Shown here: in pieces, positions 6,493-11,838 of the stretch
Numbering within the stretch: the first letter of the stretch is position 1
Layout of the letters: each line of letters opens with the position of its first letter
Source: UBA11606 sp964513285
GTDB taxonomy: Bacteria > Actinomycetota > Acidimicrobiia > Acidimicrobiales > Aldehydirespiratoraceae
Reading direction: 5' to 3'
Assembly (NCBI GenBank): GCA_964513285.1
Contig: CAZEML010000067.1
Coordinates: 1-18,582, forward strand
Length of the DNA: 18,582 nucleotides
The notes under the pieces: model-generated
Told to the model about the DNA's origin: nothing
Databases searched by the model: none
What the model saw: only the letters and a program-made list of their open reading frames with translations
Position numbers and translations under genes: made by a program

Positions 6493-9048
6493 TCAGTCGA
6501 TGGTGGTGTCAGCGGTGGACTCCGGGGACTCGACCCAGTCCTCGACGAGCTCCGGGGTCTCCCACTGGTTGCGTGATCCGTCGTGGTCGGCGACGAACGC
6601 AGCGAACTCGTCCGGGGGAACCGGGCGGCTGATGTGGTAGCCCTGCGCGATGTCGCAGCCGAGCTGCTGCAGCCGGGTCAAGATCTCCGCGCTCTCCACC
6701 CCTTCGGCCACGACCTTGAGTCCCAGGTTGTGCCCGAGGTCGATCGTCGACCGCACGATCACGTCGTCGTGGTGCTCGTCGAGCATCCGGCCCACGAAGC
6801 TGCGATCGACCTTGAGCTCGCCGACCGGCAGGTTGCGGAGGTTGACGAGCGAGGAGTGGCCGGTGCCGAAGTCGTCGACCGAGAAGCGAACGCCGTGGGA
6901 CTCGATCCGATGGAGGATCCGGTGGGTTCGCACCGGATCGCCCATCATGGTCGTCTCGGTGATCTCGAGGCAGAGGCGGTTGGCATCGAGCCCGGTCTCC
7001 TCCAGCACGTCGACCACGAGCGGCTCCAGCAGTTCGTCCTGGAGGGAGATGGCGGAGATGTTGACCGAGAGGTCGATCTCCCAGCCTCGGCTGTGCCAGG
7101 TGTGAGCAGCGGTGGCCGCCTGCCGGAGCACGCTGCGGGTCAGGTCGTTGATGAGGCCGGCCTGTTCGGCGAGTTCGACGAACTCCTCGGGGTTCACGAA
7201 CCCGTGCTCGGGGTGGATCCACCGCACCAGCGCCTCAGCGCCGGCGACCCGGCCGCTGGCGATGTCGATCTGGGGCTGGAAGTACACCTGCAGGGTGTCG
7301 TGGGCGATCGCGGCGCGGAGGTCGGCGAGCAGGAGGATCCGAGTCGAGTCGTCGGTCTCGAGCTCGGTGTCGTAGAGCACGACGGAGCTGGTCGTGTCGC
7401 GCTTGGCCGCGTACATCGCGAGGTCGGCGCGGCGGAGCAGCTCGGTCGGGTCGGCGAGCGTGTCGACCGCGACCGCGATGCCGATGCTGGCGGTGGTCAC
7501 GATCTCGGCCGGGCCGGCGGTGATCGGCTCGGCGAGGGCGCGGCCGAGTTCTTCCGCGAACCGGATGGCGGTCCGGCCGTTGAGCCCGTCGAGGAAGATC
7601 GCGTATTCGTCGCCGCCGAAACGCGCGCCGAGGTCGGCGTCGGTGCAGGCGTCGGCAATTCGCTCGCCGATCGCCTCGAGGAGTTCGTCGCCGGCGTGGT
7701 GACCGAAGGCGTCGTTGACCTGCTTGAAGCGATCGAGGTCGAGCAGGAGGACGGCGCCTCGGTGACCATCCCGGATCGCTTCGCCGAGCCAGGCCTCGAA
7801 GAACGCTCGGTTGGCGAGCCCGGTGAGGCGGTCGTGGGTCGCCTCGTACTGGATCTGGGCGTTGAACTGCGCCTTGCGGACGGCGACCGCAAGCTGCTGG
7901 ATCATCGCCTGGATCCGGTCGACGTCGTCGTCGCTGAACGTCGAGAGGGCGCCGCCGCGGTCGGCGATGACCACGACCCCGAGCAGACCGCGATCGTCGC
8001 GAAGCGGCGCGACGAGGGGTTGATCGAGATGCGGCGTGACGCCGAGCTGCGCCGACTGTTGCTCGTCGAGCCGGACGATCTCACGGCTTGCGAGCGTCGA
8101 GGCCCACCGATCGTCACCCTTTGCTGGGAGTACGGCCATCGCCCCGGTCTCGAACCCGGCGGACGCCTCGATCGACTCGCCACCGATCCAGAGACGCACG
8201 GCGACCTGTTCGGCCCGCGACGCGGCGGCGAGACGCTCGACCGCGCTCTCCGCGAGTTGGTTGAGGTTGCCGGCATCGCCGACGATCCGACTGAAGTCGT
8301 GCACGTCGGCGAGGTCGCTGTAGCGGTGGAGCAGGGTTCCGTGGGAGCGGACGATGTACCACAGCACCGGGGCGGACACGGCGGCCGGGACACCGAGCCA
8401 GGGATCGACCGTCATCGGCACGGCGATCGCTGCGCCGACCGCGGCGGGCGGCACGAAGAAGATCGACATGTTCGCGATCTGTTCGGTCGCCCGTCTCACG
8501 AACTCGCCTTCGAACTGGGCGACGGCCGCGGTGACCAGGATTCCGCCGATCGTCATCGCGAGGGCCAGGCCGGTGAACATGCCGAGCCATGCGGTGAGCA
8601 CGGCACCTCCGCCGATGAGCCACACGATCCCGACGGCGAGCGCGGTTTCGAGGGCGAAGTTCGCGAGGTTGAAGGCGAACTTGAAGAGCGGCTGGCGGCG
8701 CCAGACGACCATGCCGACGGTGGCGCCGAGCAGACGGGCAACGATCAGCTCGCCGGGGTTCAGAAACACGAGTCCGACCGCGAGGGCCAGCTCGGTGGGG
8801 GTGTAGCTGACGGCTTCGCTACGGGCCTCGACGTGGAAGATGAGCTTCTCGGAGAGCGCGAACCCCGCGACGAGCGCCATCCCGATGGGGAGGTTGGTTG
8901 CGTCGACCCGGAGGACGTCGGGGTGGCTCGCCGCCACGAGGGCGGCCGCGGCGAAGATCGCCATGTTCAGGAACGCGATTCGAACCCGTGGGTTCCCCCA
9001 CGGGTTCGAATTCGAGGTTTCAGCCGTTTGCTCCGGGTTGTTCGTCAT
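6493..9048 (-). CDS. membrane-anchored GAF-GGDEF-EAL cyclic-di-GMP enzyme
   Basis: This is an 851-residue protein. Residues about 22-235 hold roughly eight hydrophobic helices forming an integral-membrane sensory region that I cannot assign to a named MASE family. A GAF-like domain follows (about 250-395). The GGDEF domain (about 400-560) has an intact signature, RFGGDEYAIF, with GGDEY at 478-482 and DRLTGLANR upstream. The EAL domain (about 575-825) keeps its key residues: EAL 605-607, Asn663 in SVNISA, Glu695 in EITET, Asp725/Asp726 in VDDFGTG, Lys746 in KVDRS and Glu782 in AEGVES. Both synthesis and hydrolysis of c-di-GMP therefore look possible. The I-site RxxD is absent (TDAD in its place). 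A perfect inverted repeat lies in codons 13-24. No clear Shine-Dalgarno precedes the start, which is chosen because it leaves a short polar stretch before helix 1. Confidence 0.93.
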   Translation of the reverse strand: MTNNPEQTAETSNSNPWGNPRVRIAFLNMAIFAAAALVAASHPDVLRVDATNLPIGMALVAGFALSEKLIFHVEARSEAVSYTPTELALAVGLVFLNPGELIVARLLGATVGMVVWRRQPLFKFAFNLANFALETALAVGIVWLIGGGAVLTAWLGMFTGLALAMTIGGILVTAAVAQFEGEFVRRATEQIANMSIFFVPPAAVGAAIAVPMTVDPWLGVPAAVSAPVLWYIVRSHGTLLHRYSDLADVHDFSRIVGDAGNLNQLAESAVERLAAASRAEQVAVRLWIGGESIEASAGFETGAMAVLPAKGDDRWASTLASREIVRLDEQQSAQLGVTPHLDQPLVAPLRDDRGLLGVVVIADRGGALSTFSDDDVDRIQAMIQQLAVAVRKAQFNAQIQYEATHDRLTGLANRAFFEAWLGEAIRDGHRGAVLLLDLDRFKQVNDAFGHHAGDELLEAIGERIADACTDADLGARFGGDEYAIFLDGLNGRTAIRFAEELGRALAEPITAGPAEIVTTASIGIAVAVDTLADPTELLRRADLAMYAAKRDTTSSVVLYDTELETDDSTRILLLADLRAAIAHDTLQVYFQPQIDIASGRVAGAEALVRWIHPEHGFVNPEEFVELAEQAGLINDLTRSVLRQAATAAHTWHSRGWEIDLSVNISAISLQDELLEPLVVDVLEETGLDANRLCLEITETTMMGDPVRTHRILHRIESHGVRFSVDDFGTGHSSLVNLRNLPVGELKVDRSFVGRMLDEHHDDVIVRSTIDLGHNLGLKVVAEGVESAEILTRLQQLGCDIAQGYHISRPVPPDEFAAFVADHDGSRNQWETPELVEDWVESPESTADTTID
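8978..9011 (-). repeat. perfect 15-bp inverted repeat with 4-base loop inside the GGDEF-EAL start region
   Basis: The left arm 8978-8992 and right arm 8997-9011 are exact reverse complements. The loop 8993-8996 reads GGAA in the mRNA sense, which is a GNRA-type tetraloop. The structure covers codons 13-24 of the c-di-GMP enzyme. It is not followed by a T-run, so it is not a standard intrinsic terminator. It may be an RNA hairpin that limits translation, a protein-binding DNA palindrome, or an inserted palindromic repeat. Confidence 0.85.
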
Positions 9049-9132
9049 GAGGTGATCCGACGGGTCAACTCCCCAGAATCGGTCGATCGGGGCCTCAGAC
9101 CAGGGGCGAACGGCGTTTCTTGAACCAGACGG

Positions 9133-10818
9133 TCAGGCCCAGACGGCGGACTTCCAGACCGCGGACTTCCAAACGGCGGACTTCCACGAGTCGTTGGTCC
9201 AGCTCGCGCCGGTCCAGGAGGCGCCGGTCCAGCTTGCGCCGGTCCAGGATGCGCCGGTCCACGAAGCGCCGGTCCACGAGGCGCCGGTCCAGCTTGCGCC
9301 GGTCCAGGAGGCGCCGGTCCAGCTTGCGCCGGTCCAGCTTGCGCCGGTCCACGAAGCGCCGGTCCAGGAAGCTCCGGTCCATGAGGCTCCGGTCCAGGAG
9401 GCACCGGTCCAACTGGCGCCGGTCCAGGAGGCACCCGTCCATGAGGCTCCGGTCCAGGAGGCACCGGTCCAGCTGGCGCCGGTCCAGGAGGCACCCGTCC
9501 AGGAGGCGCCGGTCCAGGTGGTCTCACCCGTCAGGAGCTCGCCGTCGATGATGACGAGGTCGTCGCCACGGGCGGCGTGCAGGCTGCCCGAGTCGTCGCT
9601 TCGGGGGTGATCCTGCACGGCTTCATCGCCCGGGGTGGCCGCCGCGACGGCGGCGTCGAGGTCGATGAATCCGTTGCCGACGAACCGGGTCGTGCCGATC
9701 GCGTTCGCCGCGGTGTCGTTGAGGATGTACTTCACCTGGTCGGGGGTGAGCTCCGGTCGGGCCTCGAGCAGCAGGGCGACGGCGCCGGAGACGACGGCTG
9801 CGGCCTGGCTGGAGCCCGAACCCTTGAAGAAGAGGTCGTCGATCCGACCCTCGGGGTGTTCGACATCGGTGCGTGAACCGGGGGCCCGCAGGCTCTCGAC
9901 GCTCACGCCGGGAGCGAGGATGTCGGGGTTGCGGGTGCCATCGCCGCTGGTGGAGAACTCAGCGGACTTGACCTTCTTGTCGTCGCTGATGTCGGCAGCA
10001 CCGACGGCGATCACGAACGGATCACGGGCCGGGTTTGCCAGGCCTCGCTCGGGTCGGCCGTCGTTGCCGACGGCGGCAACGACGACGATGCCCGCATCCC
10101 ATGCCCGCTGCACGGCGGCGTTCAGCGGGTCGACCAGGTGGCTCTCGGTGCCGTTGACCCCGTAGGAGAGGTTGATCACGTCGATGCTGAGACCGTTCGT
10201 GCCGTTGTTGGCGACGATCCAGTCGAGGGCGGCGATCACCTGCGAGACGTCGACCGCACCGGTGTTGTCGCCGAGCTTGAACGACACCAGCTCGGCGCCG
10301 GGGGCGACGCCGGTGAACCCGGACACGGGATCGTGACCGGCGATGATGCCGGCCATGTGAGTGCCGTGGCCGAAGGTGTCGAAGAGCGCCAGCTCGGGAT
10401 CGTGGGCCTCGAACGACAGGTCGAACATGGCGACGACCTTGCCGGGCTCGGCGAGCGCCGGGACCGGCAGCACACCGGTGTCGAGGACGGCGACCTGGAC
10501 TCCGGCACCGGTGATGCCGCTGTCGTGCAGGTCGTCCGCGCCGATCGCGTCGTTGATGGTGACGAGCGACCCGATGGACGCCTCGGCCGCGGCTTCGCTG
10601 CTGTCGTCCTTGTCCTTGTCCTTGTCCTTGTCGCCGGCTTCATCGTCATCGTCGGACTCGTCGTCATCGTCGTCGAGGTGATCGTCGGCGACGTCGGGCA
10701 CGTCGACGTCGGGCACGAGGCTCTCGGCGGCGGCCGGTGTGATCGAGTACGCGAGAGCGACGACCAACGCCAGCAGCGCGGTCAGCAGCGTTCTCGGTGG
10801 GGAGGTGATTCGTTGCAT
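9133..10818 (-). CDS. secreted subtilisin-like serine protease (S8) with WTGAS-repeat tail
   Basis: This is a 561-residue protein. Residues 1-31 form a signal peptide (basic start, hydrophobic LLTALLALVVALA, AAA before Glu32). Residues 36-73 are an Asp-rich tract with a (Lys-Asp) run. The S8 catalytic domain (about 95-395) shows Asp113 (VAVLDTGV), His151 (GHGTHMAGI), oxyanion Asn252 (AVGNDG) and Ser337 (GSGSSQAAA). The usual GTSMAAPH box is altered to GSSQAAAVV, without its Met and Pro. From Trp435 to Ser539 there are 21 uninterrupted WTGAS units, then WTNDS, three WKSAV units and a final Trp-Ala. No LPxTG or C-terminal membrane anchor is present, so the tail may itself mediate surface binding, secretion or assembly; this is inference. 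The gene lies 84 bp upstream of the GGDEF-EAL gene and is preceded by a long structured region. Confidence 0.93.
   Translation of the reverse strand: MQRITSPPRTLLTALLALVVALAYSITPAAAESLVPDVDVPDVADDHLDDDDDESDDDDEAGDKDKDKDKDDSSEAAAEASIGSLVTINDAIGADDLHDSGITGAGVQVAVLDTGVLPVPALAEPGKVVAMFDLSFEAHDPELALFDTFGHGTHMAGIIAGHDPVSGFTGVAPGAELVSFKLGDNTGAVDVSQVIAALDWIVANNGTNGLSIDVINLSYGVNGTESHLVDPLNAAVQRAWDAGIVVVAAVGNDGRPERGLANPARDPFVIAVGAADISDDKKVKSAEFSTSGDGTRNPDILAPGVSVESLRAPGSRTDVEHPEGRIDDLFFKGSGSSQAAAVVSGAVALLLEARPELTPDQVKYILNDTAANAIGTTRFVGNGFIDLDAAVAAATPGDEAVQDHPRSDDSGSLHAARGDDLVIIDGELLTGETTWTGASWTGASWTGASWTGASWTGASWTGASWTGASWTGASWTGASWTGASWTGASWTGASWTGASWTGASWTGASWTGASWTGASWTGASWTGASWTGASWTGASWTNDSWKSAVWKSAVWKSAVWA
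9142..9516 (-). repeat. 15-bp tandem repeat encoding WTGAS (21 units) plus degenerate WTNDS and WKSAV units
   Basis: The plus-strand unit is GGTCCA followed by nine variable bases, phased every 15 bp. Twenty-one units (9202-9516) encode exactly WTGAS. Then come one WTNDS unit (9187-9201) and three WKSAV units (9142-9186). The peptide is invariant while third positions and serine codons differ: TCC, TCG, TCA, AGC and AGT are all used. This indicates selection on the peptide. Confidence 0.97.
9376..9495 (-). repeat. 60-bp higher-order duplication within the WTGAS array
   Basis: Blocks 9376-9435 and 9436-9495 each consist of four 15-bp units in the same order and differ at only two positions (9376 against 9436, and one base in the third unit). 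The remaining units of the array are arranged irregularly. This shows at least one expansion step by duplication of four units. Confidence 0.85.
10606..10632 (-). repeat. hexanucleotide microsatellite (four GTCCTT units) encoding Lys-Asp repeats
   Basis: Four exact GTCCTT copies plus GTC on the plus strand encode the (Lys-Asp) run at residues 63-71 of the S8 protease. Copy-number change would lengthen or shorten the tract in steps of two residues without a frameshift. Confidence 0.8.
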
Positions 10819-10868
10819 GGTCTGGGTTTCTGGGTTGAGGTGAGCACGTCGGTTTCGCCACTGACTCC

Positions 10869-10902
10869 CCGGCTGGTCAGGCGACCAGGTACGTCCAGCC
10901 GG
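10869..10902 (-). promoter_or_regulatory. competing hairpins in the 5' region of the protease gene
   Basis: CCGGCTGG (10869-10876) is complementary to CCAGCCGG (10895-10902). The inner CTGGTC (10873-10878) is a perfect partner of GACCAG (10883-10888) with a 4-base loop. The two pairings share bases 10873-10876, so they cannot coexist. They lie 51-84 bases before the protease start codon. No riboswitch class was recognised. Confidence 0.4.
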
Positions 10903-10955
10903 ATCGGGGTCTCGTTCTCACCCGTTGATGGGTGTCGATGGCGTCGGTTGCGCCA

Positions 10956-10984
10956 GGGCGGTGCTTGATCCACCAAGGCCGCCC
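10956..10984 (-). promoter_or_regulatory. second hairpin in the protease upstream region
   Basis: GGGCGG (10956-10961) pairs with CCGCCC (10979-10984), and inside it CTTG (10964-10967) pairs with CAAG (10974-10977). It lies in the 262-bp gap between the NadD-like gene and the protease. Its function is unknown; there is no T-run on either side. Confidence 0.35.
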
Positions 10985-11080
10985 GACCTGGACGCAGATG
11001 ACGTTCGGCACCTCAAGGCGGGGAGGCCGGTCAATCCGAGTGGGGTCCTCGCGCCGATGCGGTCGCCGCAGCGGCGTCGA

Positions 11081-11638
11081 TCAGCTCCAGGTGCCGTGGC
11101 GCTCGTGATGGGCGCGAGCGGCGTCGGTCATCCACTCGGTGCGTCCGGCTCGGACCGCACTCGACGACACCTCGAGCAGGGTGGGGTCGACCGGAAGGGC
11201 GTGGTGCGCCGGGATCTCGAAGCCGGTACGCGGTGCCAGCGCGAGCGTCGGGAGCGACGCCAACGCCGCGTCTCGGGCGTCGTGGTCGAGGTACCAGGCG
11301 ACGTCGTTGACCTGTGCCCACTTGTCCGCGCCCATCACGACTACGTCGTAGTCGGTGGCGATGTCCGCGATCAGCTGATGTTCGGTGACGATGAGGCCGA
11401 GTCCGTCGATCGCGGCGACCGATGCCTCGATGACGGCGATGCGTTCCTCGAACGAGGGCCGCAGCACGGTCTCCTTGCCGAGCGTGATCGTCGACACGGC
11501 CAGATCGACGCGGCTGAGCCCGTGGTGCTCACGGGCGGTCAGCGCGATCTCGATGTGGGCGACCGTCGGGGGATTGAACGATCCGGGGTAGACGCCGATG
11601 CGTCCGCTGGCGTGCGACACGAAGAACCACGTTGCCAT
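11081..11638 (-). CDS. NadD-like nucleotidyltransferase (cytidylyltransferase superfamily)
   Basis: This is a 185-residue single-domain protein. The N-terminal nucleotide-binding signature is GVYPGSFNPPTVAHIEIA, corresponding to the G.F.P.H.GH motif of nicotinate-nucleotide adenylyltransferases but with TVAH in place of HxGH. The C-terminal SSSAVRAGR matches the ISSTxIR phosphate-binding motif. The middle segment VVMGADKWAQVNDV resembles the 'ViGaD....' substrate loop of NadD. The family transfers a nucleotide from NTP to a phosphorylated acceptor; NAD biosynthesis is possible but not shown. The usual nadD neighbours (rsfS, obgE, proA) are absent, so this may be a paralogue with another acceptor. 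The start ATG 11638 overlaps the divergent ilvB promoter (-35 at 11632-11637). Confidence 0.8.
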   Translation of the reverse strand: MATWFFVSHASGRIGVYPGSFNPPTVAHIEIALTAREHHGLSRVDLAVSTITLGKETVLRPSFEERIAVIEASVAAIDGLGLIVTEHQLIADIATDYDVVVMGADKWAQVNDVAWYLDHDARDAALASLPTLALAPRTGFEIPAHHALPVDPTLLEVSSSAVRAGRTEWMTDAARAHHERHGTWS

Positions 11639-11660
11639 GCCGGGCGACCGCCGTCATACT
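11632..11660 (+). promoter_or_regulatory. promoter of the ilvB leader/ilvBN operon
   Basis: TTGCCA (11632-11637, five of six matches to TTGACA) is followed by a 17-bp spacer and CATACT (11655-11660, five of six to TATACT). Seven bases later is GTG at 11668, the first codon of a Leu/Val/Ile-rich leader peptide. This is the best sigma-70-type promoter in the window and predicts a leaderless transcript. Confidence 0.65.
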
Positions 11661-11667
11661 GCTCCTC

Positions 11668-11712
11668 GTGAACCGTGCTGTCGCCGCCCTCCTCGTAGTG
11701 GTAATCGACTAG
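11668..11712 (+). CDS. ilvB leader peptide (attenuation)
   Basis: This is a 14-codon open frame, GTG to TAG, reading MNRAVAALLVVVID. Six consecutive branched-chain codons (Leu Leu Val Val Val Ile, 11689-11706) sit just before the stop. It is placed after a good promoter, begins at the predicted transcription start with no Shine-Dalgarno, and its stop overlaps the first base pairs of the downstream hairpin. This is the expected layout of a ribosome-stalling attenuator: scarcity of charged Leu, Val or Ile tRNA would stall a ribosome there. Leader-peptide attenuation of ilvB operons is known in other actinobacteria (for example Corynebacterium); its presence here is read from the sequence only. 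Confidence 0.75.
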   Translation: MNRAVAALLVVVID

Positions 11713-11750
11713 CACACGTTCGCGCCTCAACCCCGACCTGAACGTGTGCT
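11711..11750 (+). promoter_or_regulatory. ilvB attenuator upstream hairpin
   Basis: AGCACACGTTC (11711-11721) and GAACGTGTGCT (11740-11750) are perfect 11-bp complements around an 18-base loop. The 5' arm starts inside the leader stop codon, where a ribosome stalled on the branched-chain codons would cover it. The loop contains CGACCT (11734-11739), which can also pair with AGGTCG (11768-11773) in the terminator 3' arm, a possible antiterminator. Confidence 0.7.
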
Positions 11751-11783
11751 CGACCTCCCAAACCGGGAGGTCGTTTCCGTTTT
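11751..11783 (+). terminator. ilvB attenuator terminator hairpin
   Basis: CGACCTCCC (11751-11759) and GGGAGGTCG (11765-11773) form a perfect 9-bp GC-rich stem with a 5-base loop. It is followed by the T-rich stretch TTTCCGTTTT (11774-11783). It lies 55 bases before the ilvB start, as expected for an attenuating intrinsic terminator. Confidence 0.75.
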
Positions 11784-11838
11784 GGCCGGTAGTTTTTGTC
11801 CGTCGCGTCTGCGTCTCACATCCTGGAAACCACATCTC

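Noticed and set aside
8980..9012. GGGTTCGAAT T-loop-like string as part of a tRNA gene
   Set aside because: It occurs on both strands because of the palindrome, and no acceptor, D or anticodon arms surround it.
6583..9123. Long plus-strand open frame antisense to the GGDEF-EAL gene
   Set aside because: It has high Asp/Glu/Gly/Arg content without any recognisable domain, and lies opposite a gene with complete catalytic motifs; it is a GC-rich shadow.
9202..9516. Array considered as CRISPR
   Set aside because: Units are 15 bp and directly adjacent, with no unique spacers, and they encode a peptide in frame with a protease.
9045..9610. Four other open frames across the 15-bp repeat array (Pro/Gly-rich, Arg/Ser-rich, Leu-Asp-Arg and Ala-Pro-Val repeats)
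   Set aside because: A repeat whose period is a multiple of three with no stop in the unit is open in all these frames by construction. Only the WTGAS frame has a signal peptide, a catalytic domain and constant residues despite codon changes.
10925..11671. Plus-strand open frame opposite the NadD-like gene
   Set aside because: It has no recognisable features and lies antisense to a gene with nucleotidyltransferase motifs.
11746..11838. Upstream ATG extension of ilvB by 31 residues
   Set aside because: The codons fall within the attenuator hairpins and T-tract, and the extension does not look like IlvB.
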